Below, piece by piece: positions 7,937-18,000 of a stretch of DNA of 64,000 nt. Below the pieces are notes generated by a model. The model searched no databases. It saw nothing but the letters and a program-made list of their open reading frames with translations, and was not told the origin of the DNA. How positions within the stretch are numbered: the first letter of the stretch is position 1; the number at the start of each line of letters is the position of its first letter. The stretch comes from Hydrogenophilus thiooxidans (GTDB lineage Bacteria; Pseudomonadota; Gammaproteobacteria; Burkholderiales; Rhodocyclaceae), in contig NZ_JAHLSY010000008.1 in assembly GCF_019049855.1 (NCBI RefSeq), forward strand, positions 39,356 to 103,355. Reading direction: 5' to 3'. The position numbers were made by a program, and so were the translations under genes.

Positions 7937-9060
7937 ACGAAATCCTCCCATGTGGCGTCCCAGACGCCGCTCACCAGGTTTTCGTGCCAAAGTCGTTGCG
8001 GATCGGGTTCGCCCCCCGCGCCGATGAGCGCTGCGAGGTCTGGTGTGGCACTCGCTGCGGAACGGGCGCGGGCCAGCGCTTGCTGCTGGAAGCGGCGCCA
8101 GCGCGCGGAGAACGCATGCCAGGCGTTGTCGGGGTCGGTAAGCCAGGCAAAGCGAATTCCTTCCCCCGGTTGGAGATGGGCCAGGCGCCAGCGGTCGGCT
8201 TCGATCACCTGCGCGATCTTGGGGTAGCCGCCCATCGTCTGGGCGTCGTTGAGGAGAACGATCGGCTGGCCAGCAGGCGGCACCTGCACCGCGCCGGGCC
8301 AGAGCGGTTCAGAACGGATCTCTGGTGGCGTCGCGACCAGCATGGGGCCTTCGAGACGTGCGCCCATGCGGTCGCTTGCGGGTGTCACCTGCCACAGAGC
8401 GCTGACCCAAGCGGCGCGCGCGTCGTCAGCGAACGCGGACCATTGGGCGCCGGGTAGGCTACGGATCGGTTCGGTACTGGCCAATGGCCAAGGAAGTGGC
8501 AGGAACGCAGCGCGCGGCGGTTGGGTGGGTGGCGTCACGGGGATCCGATCGCCAGCGGCAAGCGGTCGCCCCTGCCAACCGCCAAAACGGGCACGCAGCT
8601 CCGTGCTCGTGCTGCCCAGGCATTCGGGGATGGCCAGCGTCCCCGCGCCGACGACGGCGATTCGGCCTTCGAGGATTCGCTCCACGGTGACGGTTTCGCC
8701 GGGGGCGAGTACCCAACTGAGCGCTCCCTGCACTGCCAGCTGCGTGTCTTCGATGCGTAAGCGGACGTTGCCCGCGACGACGACGGGGAAGGGCGCTCCT
8801 TCGGCGGTGAAGGCAAAGCCACCGAAGTGGTGCTCGATGAGGGGGAAGGTCAGCGGCGGGCCGAGCGGTGGCGGCGGGGTCAGCGCGGTCAAAGGGCGGC
8901 CGCTCGCATGGAAAAGGGCAGCGAGCGCCAAACGGTAGAGCCAGGGGTCGAGCATGCCAGCGCGCGGCACACCCCACTGGCGCGCGTGAAACCGCCCGTC
9001 GTCTTGGATCGTCGCAAAACGCCCTGGGTCTAGGATTCGTAACGCAGCGGCTGTGCTCAT
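7933..9060 (-). CDS. pxpC: 5-oxoprolinase subunit C (KipA/biotin-dependent carboxyltransferase-like family)
   Basis: 375 residues, at the usual length for PxpC. Signatures are RILDPGRFATIQDDGR at the N-terminus, GVPRAGMLDPWL, a GLxGxP-poor middle with PRAAFLPLP, and VQVPPAGQPIVLLNDAQTMGGYPKIA in the C-terminal half. It forms the oxoprolinase core together with PxpB. The ATG at 9060 overlaps the pxpB stop (ATGA), as its own stop overlaps the pxpA start, so translation of the three subunits is coupled. Confidence 0.94.
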   Translation of the reverse strand: MSTAAALRILDPGRFATIQDDGRFHARQWGVPRAGMLDPWLYRLALAALFHASGRPLTALTPPPPLGPPLTFPLIEHHFGGFAFTAEGAPFPVVVAGNVRLRIEDTQLAVQGALSWVLAPGETVTVERILEGRIAVVGAGTLAIPECLGSTSTELRARFGGWQGRPLAAGDRIPVTPPTQPPRAAFLPLPWPLASTEPIRSLPGAQWSAFADDARAAWVSALWQVTPASDRMGARLEGPMLVATPPEIRSEPLWPGAVQVPPAGQPIVLLNDAQTMGGYPKIAQVIEADRWRLAHLQPGEGIRFAWLTDPDNAWHAFSARWRRFQQQALARARSAASATPDLAALIGAGGEPDPQRLWHENLVSGVWDATWEDFV

Positions 9061-9743
9061 CGCGATTCCTCTCGCAGCACGAAGCGCACACGATCGCCGG
9101 GCCGAAGCCGGGCCGGAGGCATCGCCGTCGGGTCGAAGAGGGGGACAGGGGTGCGACCGATCAGGTGCCAGCCGCCCGGACTCTCCCACGGGTAGATGCA
9201 CGCCATGCGCTGCGCGATCGCGACCGACCCGGCGGGCACTTTGAGGCGCGGATTGGCACGCCGCGGCAGCACAAGCGTTTCGGGTAACCCTTCCAGGAAC
9301 GGGAAACCGGGCAGAAATCCCACGGCCGCAACGGTGAACGTACAGGCGAGAAACGTGTCGAGGACCGATTCCGGGGTGCGCCCCAGCGCTTCCGCGACCG
9401 TTGCGAGGTCGGGCGCCGTTTCGGGGGTAACGATGAGCGGGAGCTCATGGGTACGGGAATGGGGTGAAGGCGTCGAGGGATCTGAATCGGGGGCAGCGGC
9501 GGCAAGACGCGCACTGCGCGCTTCCGCGCCAACGGCGGCAAGTGCTGCCGAAAGTACCGCTTCGTCCGGGCAGCCCCAGAGCGCGATTGCGTCGAACCCG
9601 ACCACCGCCTCAGCTGCGGGGTAACCGCGTGCGGTCAGTTCGGTAACGAGCGCATCGGCAAGCTGGGCCGCACTGTGCCGGTCGATCTGGCCAAGCGGGA
9701 TGCGCCATTGCGTTTCGCTGAGGCGTTGGGGGGTTACTGTCAT
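9057..9743 (-). CDS. pxpB: 5-oxoprolinase subunit B (KipI family)
   Basis: 228 residues, first gene of the pxpBCA operon. The KipI-family core is seen as VVGFDAIALWG, the TFTVAAVGFLPGFPFLEGLPE loop with the conserved GFxPGFxYL-type motif, RRANPRLKVPAGSVAIA, and IYPWESPGGWHLIGRTP near the C-terminus. Residues 80-100 are a low-complexity Ala/Pro/Ser linker that most homologues lack. About 105 bases without a gene precede it; a TACGAT-like -10 on the minus strand is the only promoter hint there. Confidence 0.94.
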   Translation of the reverse strand: MTVTPQRLSETQWRIPLGQIDRHSAAQLADALVTELTARGYPAAEAVVGFDAIALWGCPDEAVLSAALAAVGAEARSARLAAAAPDSDPSTPSPHSRTHELPLIVTPETAPDLATVAEALGRTPESVLDTFLACTFTVAAVGFLPGFPFLEGLPETLVLPRRANPRLKVPAGSVAIAQRMACIYPWESPGGWHLIGRTPVPLFDPTAMPPARLRPGDRVRFVLREESR

Positions 9744-9848
9744 CGCTGTTCGTCGGGGGCAGGGGGGGTGGAGGTCGCGGCGCGGGCAGCCTGATCGTAA
9801 CGCCCGGATAGGGTGCGGAGCATTTCGGCGGTGCGCTACGCGCGGAGG

Positions 9849-10658
9849 TCATGCGCCGGTTTCATCGACCACTTGCCAGTTGGGTTGCGGGAGTGCTTCC
9901 ACCTCAGGTTTGGCAAAGAGATAGCCTTGAAAAAGGGTAATGCCCAGATTGCGCAGCCAGCGGTACTCCTCAGCGGTCTCCACCCCTTCTGCGATCGTGG
10001 CGATTCCTAAGCGTTGGGCGGTATCGAAGATGCCGGCGACGATCTCCTGGCGCACTGGTTTTTTGTCGATGCCCCGAACGAGGCCGATGTCAAGCTTGAT
10101 CAGGTTGGGTTGGTAGTCGGCCAAGAGGTTGAGTCCCGAGTAACCGGCGCCGAAGTCGTCGATCGCGGTGGCAAAACCACGCGCCTGATAATCGGTGATG
10201 ATGCGCAGCACGTGGTCGGGATTTTCGATTTTTTGCTCTTCTGTGAGCTCGAAGATGAGCAGCGTTGGATCGAAGCCCACTTTCTCGGCGGCAGCAAGGG
10301 TGAGGCGGATGCAGCTTGCCGGTTCATAGACCGCGTTGGGTAGAAAGTTGATCGAAAGCCGGGCTGTAAGTCCCAGGCGCTTCGCCGTTGCAATCGCCAG
10401 GACTCGGCAGGTCTGGTCGAAGTGGTAGCGATTGCTCTCGGTGACTTGGCTGAGCACCGTTGCCGCCCCTTCGCCGTTGGCGCCGCGAACGAGCGCTTCG
10501 TAGGCGAAGAGGGTTCGGTGCGCAGCGTCTACTATGGGCTGAAACGCCATGCGCAAGGGGATATGTAACTGAGCGTTTTCCCCACGGCAACGCAGGCACC
10601 CCTGAATGGACGCGTCGCTGTCGGCGAAAAAGGTTTCGAGAAAAGAGGGTGTGCTCAT
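9849..10658 (-). CDS. EAL-domain cyclic-di-GMP phosphodiesterase (stand-alone)
   Basis: About 270 residues, almost entirely one EAL domain. All catalytic positions are present (numbering from the upstream Met): Gln41, Glu55 in the YEAL motif, Asn105, Glu138, Asp168-Asp169 in IDDFGAG, Lys189, Glu225 and Gln245. It should therefore hydrolyse c-di-GMP to pGpG. The N-terminus carries a short GCLRCRG motif whose two Cys could bind a metal or form a disulfide. Two adjacent ATGs (10661 and 10658) follow GGAGG; the second has the better spacing. The upstream stop overlaps the first ATG. It is last in the glutamate dehydrogenase/phosphorelay run. Confidence 0.92.
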   Translation of the reverse strand: MSTPSFLETFFADSDASIQGCLRCRGENAQLHIPLRMAFQPIVDAAHRTLFAYEALVRGANGEGAATVLSQVTESNRYHFDQTCRVLAIATAKRLGLTARLSINFLPNAVYEPASCIRLTLAAAEKVGFDPTLLIFELTEEQKIENPDHVLRIITDYQARGFATAIDDFGAGYSGLNLLADYQPNLIKLDIGLVRGIDKKPVRQEIVAGIFDTAQRLGIATIAEGVETAEEYRWLRNLGITLFQGYLFAKPEVEALPQPNWQVVDETGA

Positions 10659-10660
10659 CA

Positions 10661-11689
10661 TTACGCCTCCATGGGGTTTTCGACGTCAACCTCATCCCGC
10701 CACTGGTTTTGGATTTCCTGTGCCGCGTCTAGGTTGTCCAGAAACGCCGTCACGGCTTCGGGCCAGAAGTGGCGGCCGCTCTCCTCACGCAGGAGGGCGA
10801 CTGCGCGGTCGATCGACCACGCCGGTTTGTAGGGGCGGGCGCTCGTCAGGGCGTCGAAGACGTCGGCCACGGCAACGATGCGCGCTTCGATGCTGATCGT
10901 TTCGCCTTGTTTTCCGTAGGGATAACCGCTGCCGTCCCATTTTTCGTGGTGTTCGAGCGCGATGCGACGCGCCATTTGCAGCAGGCTCGATGGGTCTTCA
11001 CCGATGATCGCGGCGCCGATTTCGGGATGGGTACGCATCACACGCCATTCGTCGGCATCCAGTTTGCCCGGCTTGAGGAGGATATGGTCTGGAATCCCGA
11101 TCTTGCCGATGTCGTGCATCGGCGCTGCGGCAAACAGTTGTTCGCTCCATTCGCGCGGGGCGCCGAGCGCTTCGGCGATCAGACGGCTGAAGTGGCTCAT
11201 GCGGATCACGTGGCGCCCCGTTTCGTTGTCTTTGTATTCGGCGGCGCGCCCTAACCGCTGAATGATGGCGAGCCGCGTGCGTTCCAGCTCGTCACGGGCC
11301 ACCAGGCTGAGGTGGGTGCGGACGCGCGCAAGCAACACCGGCGGCGAAATCGGTTTGGTGAGGTAGTCGACGCCACCTGCGGTAAACCCTTCCGTTTCGT
11401 GGATCGGGTCGCCCAGCGCGGTGCAAAAGAGGATAGGAAGATGCCGGGTTTCTGGGTTCGAGCGAATGCGTCGCGCCACTTCGAATCCGTTCATCTCCGG
11501 CATCATCACGTCCAAGACGACCAAATCGGGCACGCTTTCGGCAACGCGCTGCAGGGCTTCGGTGCCGTTTCGGGCAAAGCGGAGGTGATAGTGGGGGGCC
11601 AGAATCTGGCGCAGGAGTTGGAGATTCGTGACTTCGTCGTCAACGAGAAGGAGCTCCGGTTGCGGGGTTGTGGGAAAGCGGGTCTCCAT
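10661..11689 (-). CDS. Response regulator with HD-GYP c-di-GMP phosphodiesterase output
   Basis: 342 residues. The receiver domain (1-125) has the acidic pair in LLVDDE, phospho-acceptor Asp60 in VVLDVMMPEMNG and Lys112 in YLTKP. A linker helix leads to an HD-GYP domain (about 150-325) with the metal-binding HD at 192-193 in MHDIGKIG, HHEKWDGSGYP with the GYP triad at 255-257, and AVADVFDALTSARPYK. Both signature sets are intact, so it should be an active phosphodiesterase switched by phosphorylation. The first 50 bases overlap the upstream hybrid kinase, its likely phosphate donor through the Hpt domain. AGGAGA precedes the ATG. Confidence 0.95.
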   Translation of the reverse strand: METRFPTTPQPELLLVDDEVTNLQLLRQILAPHYHLRFARNGTEALQRVAESVPDLVVLDVMMPEMNGFEVARRIRSNPETRHLPILFCTALGDPIHETEGFTAGGVDYLTKPISPPVLLARVRTHLSLVARDELERTRLAIIQRLGRAAEYKDNETGRHVIRMSHFSRLIAEALGAPREWSEQLFAAAPMHDIGKIGIPDHILLKPGKLDADEWRVMRTHPEIGAAIIGEDPSSLLQMARRIALEHHEKWDGSGYPYGKQGETISIEARIVAVADVFDALTSARPYKPAWSIDRAVALLREESGRHFWPEAVTAFLDNLDAAQEIQNQWRDEVDVENPMEA

Positions 11690-14600
11690 CCGGCAGGTCT
11701 CCTGATGTTGGGGCAGTGCGGACGAGCATTTCTGCTTGGGCAAAATCGAAGGCGTCGAGCGCTGTGTTGAGATTGTGCCACAGGTGGGGATGCGTTTCGC
11801 GGATTGCGTCGAGCGCCGAGCCGGTGATTTCGCCACGCCGGATCATAGCAAGGAGTGCTTGACGGTCCGCGTCGGGTAGTGGCGTGGGATCGCATTGGGT
11901 AATACGCTCTGGCTGATGTGCCCCATCCGGGTGTTGGGTGGCGATCAGTGCCGTAAGCGCATGGGCGGTGGCGCGCACCGTGGCGACAAAGGTATCGAGC
12001 GGAGCTTCGCGCGTTGTGCCGTCGGCGGTTTGGCGTTCTAACGTTCGTGCCAAGTGTGCTAGGCGGGGCAGGGCCAGATTGGCTGCCGTGCCAGCAATTC
12101 GGTGCCATTCGGCAGCGGACCAGTCGCGAACCGCGTCGACCGCTTGCGGTACCGTATCGAGCCATGTTTGGGCTTTGGTCAGCCAGGCGTCGCGCCACAG
12201 CGCTTGACCCTGTTCGGGGTCGATCAAGCCAAAAGCGGCCTCTGGTGCGTCGATGGTGTTGTCTGGGGAGGTCTTTTCGTGGGCCCGGAGTCGGTCGCGC
12301 ATCTCCACAAGGGGTTGCAAAACGGCGATCAGCTCCCGTTGTTGGAGCGGTTTCGCCAAAAAGGCGTCGAAACCCGCTTCGTGGCAGGCGTCGCGCTCTT
12401 CTTGCGCCACTTGTCCCGTGAGGGCGATGAGGGGCAACGGCGCCAATCCCATCGCTCGTTCGAAATGGCGGATGGCACGCGCGGTGGTGATGCCGTCGCC
12501 ATCGGGCATTCGTAGGTCGAGCAGCCCAGCAACCCAACGGTCGGGACAGGCGGTATAGTGGGCGAAAAAGGCATTGCCGCTGGCCACACAGGTGACCGCG
12601 GCGCCCAGGCGCGTAAGGAGCGCTGCGAGCAGTTCCCGGTTGAGGGCGACGTCGTCGGCAGCAAGGATCGATTTGCCGGCAAGCAAAGCAGCTGCGCTGT
12701 CGCCGATGGCGTGGGGTAGCGCTTCGTCGGGACAGTCGGTTTCGGGTAGCGGAGTGAGCGGGAGCGTGAGGGTAAAGGTGGCGCCGGCTCCCGGGGCGCT
12801 CGCGACCTGTACGTCTCCGCCCATCGCCCGCGCAAGATCGCGGACGATCGCAAGTCCCAGTCCGGTGCCGCCATGGCGGCGCGTGGTGACCTCTTCGACT
12901 TGCACGAACGGGGTGAAGATCTCCTGTTGCTTGGCGGGTGGGATCCCTGGGCCGGTGTCGCGAACGAAGAGCACAAGTGTTTGGCCATCCCACTCGGCAC
13001 CGAGCGCGATTTCCCCCTGTTCGGTGAATTTGAGGGCGTTGTTGAGCAAATTACCGAGCATTTGCCGCAGCCGATCACCGTCTGCCGACCAGCAGCGGGG
13101 CAGATCACTCGGTAAGGACAAGGTGAAGCGCAGCCCTTTCTGGCGCGCGAGCAGCGCGTAGTGGCTGGTGAGTTCGTGCAGGAGGCGGTCGAGGCGTGTG
13201 GGAGTGGGACGGAGCGTAAATGCGCCCGCTTCGAGTTTCGCCAGGTCGAGGAGATCGTTCAGGAGCGTGAGCAGCGTGCGCCCCGCAGCGAGGATGGCCG
13301 AGGTGCGTTCCTGCAGCCGTGTGTCATCGGGGTGGTCTTGTTGGATCAGTTCGGCAAAACCGAGTACCGCGTTGAGCGGGGTGCGAATTTCATGCGAAAT
13401 CGCCGAGAAGAAGCGGCGCTCTCGGGCCAGCGCGACCTCCAGTTCCTGCTTTGCCTGTTCGAGTGCGTGTTGCGTTTCGATCTGCGCGGTGATGTCGATA
13501 GCAAGCTTCAACACATGGTCGATCGTACCGTCGAGGCGGCGCATCGGTTGGTACCAACCGTGCAGATGGCGAATTTTTCCCTCTTTCGTTTTGCGGGGAA
13601 AGGTGCCCTCGATCGTTTCGCCTTGGCGCAACCGTGCCCAGAAGGTGTCGCGCGCTTCTTGAGGGTAGTCGTCCGGCCATAGCGATGTATGGGCTTGACC
13701 GATGAGCGCCTCGGGGGAATAGCCAAGGGTTTCGGCAAGGCGCGCATTGATTTCCAGAAAAACCCCATCAAGGGAGAGGCGGGCGCGAAGGAGCAGTCCA
13801 TCGATCGCGCGTACGAGTTGCGCTAGCGTCTCTGCCTGGGTTTCGATGGGCGTGAGGTCGGAGAGGACCAGATCTACTTCATCTCCTTCACTACCGAGCG
13901 GGGTGACCAAAACGCGGACGGAAACCCGACGGACGCTGCCGTCGGGTAAATGGAGCGTCAAGGTATCGGTGATTTCGGGTTTTTCTCGAGAGAGCGCCGC
14001 GGAGAAGCGCGCCAAAATTTCGCTACGCGATTGCGGCGGTAGAAAATCGAGCAGAGACCCTTTGCCCGCCAAATAGCGTGCAGGCGAAAGCCCCGTGAGC
14101 GTTTCCAACGCGCGCGATGCCCAAATGCGGGTGATCTGACCACGATGGATTCGAAAACGGACGATGGCAAATGGGAGGTGGTCAAGCAGTTGGTGAAAGA
14201 GCGCTGCGCGCTGGGCTGCGCGCTGGGCGGTGGCGCGCCATCCGAAGATCGCGAAGAGACCACCAAAGAAACCGAACACGACGAGCAATACGACCACGAT
14301 CGCGAGCGCCAGTGGCCAATTGAAGCCTTGCCCGGGTTGCCAATCGGCAACCGGTTGCCCAATGAAGAGGGTGCCTGCCATCGCCGTGTAGTGCATTGCG
14401 CTGATCGCCAATCCAATCACTGTGCCCGAAACCACGACGCGCGGCAGGCGATGGAATCGCAACCACCCACGATGGAAGTGCAAAAAGAAAGCGAGGCACG
14501 AAAACGCAACGGCAACGACGATCGAGAGCAGAAACCACACGGGGTGGTAGCGGATTTCGCCCAACGTGATCATTCCGGCCATCCCGGTGTAGTGCATCGC

Positions 14601-15023
14601 GCCGATACCGGCGCCGACTAGCACCCCGGCCACGAGGAGGTCGCGTGTCGTGACGCTACGGTGGCGCAGCAGGCGCAAACCCACCCAGGCGGCAAACAGA
14701 CTGGGAACGACCGAAAGCGCAGTCGGCCCGAACGCGTAGGTGACGGGTTGGCAGACGTCTGCAGCCAGCATCCCGATGAAGTGCATGCTCCATACGCCGA
14801 AGCCCAGCATCGGCACGGCGAAAAGAAATGCGGCGTGGCTGAGGCGTGCGCCAAAGCGCTCCGGATGGCGTGCGAGCGAAAGGAGTTGCAGCGCTCCAAT
14901 GCCAGCTAGGACTGCGATCGTGACCGAAAGGCTGACGAGCAGGGGTTGGTACCGGACGGGCGCAAGAGGGAGCCCCTGCTCCGGCCAGGCAAAGAAAAGC
15001 GCGAAGAGTTCCGATGCGTTCAT
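11640..15023 (-). CDS. MHYT-domain hybrid sensor histidine kinase (MHYT-PAS-PAS-HisKA-HATPase-REC-Hpt)
   Basis: 1127 residues, inner membrane. Residues 20-265 form a seven-helix MHYT sensor with repeats MHFIG (80-84), MHYTG (143-147) and MHYTA (210-214), a module proposed to sense O2, CO or NO through bound metal. Two PAS domains follow (270-395 and 400-520). HisKA carries His544 in SHEIRTPLN; the ATPase has NNALKFT, DTGPGIP and GGTGLGLAIV. A receiver with Asp836 (LLDLRMPDGDG) and Lys891 precedes an Hpt domain with His974 in HRIAGTAANL. The full relay can pass phosphate to the adjacent HD-GYP regulator. The start overlaps the glutamate dehydrogenase stop by four bases behind AGGGGA. Confidence 0.95.
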   Translation of the reverse strand: MNASELFALFFAWPEQGLPLAPVRYQPLLVSLSVTIAVLAGIGALQLLSLARHPERFGARLSHAAFLFAVPMLGFGVWSMHFIGMLAADVCQPVTYAFGPTALSVVPSLFAAWVGLRLLRHRSVTTRDLLVAGVLVGAGIGAMHYTGMAGMITLGEIRYHPVWFLLSIVVAVAFSCLAFFLHFHRGWLRFHRLPRVVVSGTVIGLAISAMHYTAMAGTLFIGQPVADWQPGQGFNWPLALAIVVVLLVVFGFFGGLFAIFGWRATAQRAAQRAALFHQLLDHLPFAIVRFRIHRGQITRIWASRALETLTGLSPARYLAGKGSLLDFLPPQSRSEILARFSAALSREKPEITDTLTLHLPDGSVRRVSVRVLVTPLGSEGDEVDLVLSDLTPIETQAETLAQLVRAIDGLLLRARLSLDGVFLEINARLAETLGYSPEALIGQAHTSLWPDDYPQEARDTFWARLRQGETIEGTFPRKTKEGKIRHLHGWYQPMRRLDGTIDHVLKLAIDITAQIETQHALEQAKQELEVALARERRFFSAISHEIRTPLNAVLGFAELIQQDHPDDTRLQERTSAILAAGRTLLTLLNDLLDLAKLEAGAFTLRPTPTRLDRLLHELTSHYALLARQKGLRFTLSLPSDLPRCWSADGDRLRQMLGNLLNNALKFTEQGEIALGAEWDGQTLVLFVRDTGPGIPPAKQQEIFTPFVQVEEVTTRRHGGTGLGLAIVRDLARAMGGDVQVASAPGAGATFTLTLPLTPLPETDCPDEALPHAIGDSAAALLAGKSILAADDVALNRELLAALLTRLGAAVTCVASGNAFFAHYTACPDRWVAGLLDLRMPDGDGITTARAIRHFERAMGLAPLPLIALTGQVAQEERDACHEAGFDAFLAKPLQQRELIAVLQPLVEMRDRLRAHEKTSPDNTIDAPEAAFGLIDPEQGQALWRDAWLTKAQTWLDTVPQAVDAVRDWSAAEWHRIAGTAANLALPRLAHLARTLERQTADGTTREAPLDTFVATVRATAHALTALIATQHPDGAHQPERITQCDPTPLPDADRQALLAMIRRGEITGSALDAIRETHPHLWHNLNTALDAFDFAQAEMLVRTAPTSGDLPDGDPLSHNPATGAPSR

Positions 15024-18000
15024 TTCCCCTGAAGCGCCCAATAGACCGCAGCGACGGCTGCGAGCGGTTGCCCCGTCTCCTGTGCCAGCGCGGCGAGTGT
15101 GAAGAGTGCCGACGCGGTGGGGAGCCACGCCAACTCGGTGGCGAGCGCTTCGGAAAGACCCGCGCGTTGCCAGCGTTCGATCGCCTCGACCCGAATCTGC
15201 GCCAAGTTGGGCTGGGTGGCTTCGCGCCAAAGCGAGCGCAGCGTGTTTGCGGCCGCTTCGAGTGTCGGGAGCAGCGCATCGCCGGTTTGTTGCTGCCAAG
15301 TGGGTTCGGATAGGAACCCGGTTACCGCTTGGCGGCAGTGGTTCCGTAGCCAGGTGAGCGCCTCGTACCGTGTCGCTTCGGGTATTGCGCCTGCCAGCGC
15401 GTCGATTTCGGCCAGCCGTACTTCAAGGGCGAAGAGGTGCCAAACGAGTGTGAAAGCGCGCGCGATTTCGGGTATCGCGGCGCCGGTTTCTTGCGCCAGT
15501 TCGTCGACGGTGGTGATGCCCAGACGGTCGATGAGTCGATTGGTCCAAAGCGTTGCGACGATCTCCCGCCGTAAGGGGTGTTCATGAAGCGTTTCGCCCA
15601 AGTCGTCAGCCAGTTCGGAAGGGAAGTAGCGCGGGTAGTCACGGGCCAGGAGCGGGTCGTCGAGACAGGCGCTCGCAAGTAGCGCCGCTTTCACGTCGAG
15701 TTTGGCGTACGCCAAGAGCACCGAGAGTTCCGGACGAGTGAGGCCCACGCCGTTCTGTTCGCGCTCGGCCATTTCGACGTCGCTCGGGATCCGTTCCAGG
15801 CGGCGGTCGAGCTGTTTTTCGGCAACCAGCCGCGCGATGAGATGGCGCCACGCCGGCCAACCGTGCGCGCCGCGCAACGCATCGAGCGCGATCGCTTCGG
15901 TTTGGGTGAAGTTGTCGTGCAGCACCGCTTGGACCACGGCGTCGGCCATACCCATGAAGCGGGCGTTGCGGGCTTCGGCGGCGATTTTTCCTTGTTCCAC
16001 GCCGAGTCCGAGCGCGATCTTGAGGTTCACTTCGTGGTCGGAGCAGTCGACGCCGCCCGAGTTGTGGATCGCGTCGGTTTCGATGCGCCCCCCTAGGAGC
16101 GCGTATTCGACCCGCGCCCGTTGGGTAAAGCCCAGGTTTCCCCCTTCACCGACGATGCGGCAGCGCAAGGTGTTGGCGTCGACACGCACGGCGTCGTTCG
16201 CGCGGTCCCCTGCCTCCGCGTGGCTCTCCGTACTGGCTTTGACGTAGGTGCCGATTCCGCCGTTGTAGAGCAGGTCGACTGGAGCGCGCAAGATCGCTTG
16301 GATCAGTTCGGGTGGGGTAAGCGCCGTTACCGTTTCCGGAAGCCCCAACGCGGCGCGCGCTTGCGGTGAGAGCGGAATGCGCTTCGCCGTCCGCGGCCAG
16401 ATGCCACCCCCTTCGGAGAGGCACTCCCGGCGGTAGTCGTCCCAACTCGAACTGGGGAGTCGGAAGAGCCGTTCCCGCTCCCGGTAGCTGATTTCGGGGT
16501 CGGGATCGGGATCGATGAAGATGTGGCGGTGGTCGAACGCGGCGATGAGTTTGAGGGTGCGGTGCGCGAGCATCCCGTTGCCGAAGACGTCGCCGGACAT
16601 GTCGCCGATTCCGACGACGGTGATCGGCTGGGTGGCGATGTCGATGCCGAGTTCCCTGAGATGGCGTTCGATCGCCACCCAAGCGCCGCGTGCCGTGATA
16701 CCGAGTTTTTTGTGGTCGTAACCCACCGAGCCACCGGAGGCGAACGCGTCACCGAGCCAGAAGCCATATTCGGAGGCGATGGCGTTCGCAGTGTCGGAAA
16801 AGGTGGCGGTTCCTTTGTCGGCGGCAACGACCAGGTACGGGTCGTCGTCGTCGTGGCGAACCACCTGGGACGGCGGGACGATTGTTCCTTCGACGCGGTT
16901 GTCGGCAAGATCGAGGAGGCCGCGCAGGTAGGTGCGGTAGGCATCGAGCCCGGCGGCTTGCCACGCAGCGCGATCGGGGGTGGGGGCAGCGTTACGGACG
17001 ATGAAACCCCCTTTGGCGCCCGTGGGGACGATCAGCGCGTTCTTGACGAGCTGTGCCTTCATCAGCCCCAAAATTTCGGTGCGGTAGTCGTCTTTGCGGT
17101 CCGACCAGCGCAACCCGCCGCGCGCGACCGGACCGCCGCGCAGATGGACCCCTTCGACGTTGGGGGCGAAGACGAAGGTCTCGCGCCACGGTTTCGGGTC
17201 GGGAAGGAAGTCGATCGTTTGTGACGCGATCTTGAGTGCCAGCCATGGACGTGGGGTTCCGGCCTCGTCTTCGCGGTAGAAGTTGGTGCGAACCGTGGCG
17301 TCGAGCGTGGCGAGAAACGCGCGGGCGATGCGTTCTTCGTCGAGGGTGGGGAGTTGCTCGATGAGCGCGGCGAGCCGTTCGCGCCATTCTTGGTACGCCG
17401 CGGCGTGGTCGTGCGTTCGTTTTGGGTCGAAACGGGCGTGGAACGCTTGGGTCCATGCGCGAACGAACGCCGGATGGCGTAAGACCATTTCCAAAATGTA
17501 GTTGGGGGTGAACGGTAGCGCGCTTTGCTTGAGCCACGCTGCGTAGGCGCGCCACAAGAGCGCTTCGCGCCAGGTCAAGCCGGCTAGGGTCACCAGCCGG
17601 TTGTAGCCGTCGCAATCGGCTTGCCGCGCCCAGAGCGCGTGGAACGCAGCGATGAAGCGTTCGATGTCCTCGGGCTTGGGCGGATCCCCCCATGCGATAG
17701 TGAGTCGTAGATCGTGTAGCCACCACGAACCGGCGTCGGTTCGGATCTCATCGGCGTTTTCTTCCAGAAGCCGCGCGCCGAGGGATTCCAGAAGGGGGCT
17801 GAGGTCAGCAAGGAGCGCTGGGGCGAAGCGGTGCCACAGACGCAATTGCCAACGCGGTTCGGTTTCGCTGGGGGCGGGGTCTGGTTCGAGCGTGAGCCAG
17901 AGGTTGCAATCGTCGGGGAGCTGCGCGAGCGCGAGGAGATCCGGCGCGATCACCTCGGGACGCCAACGGCGTTGGGCAACGGCGTCGAAACCGTCGTGGA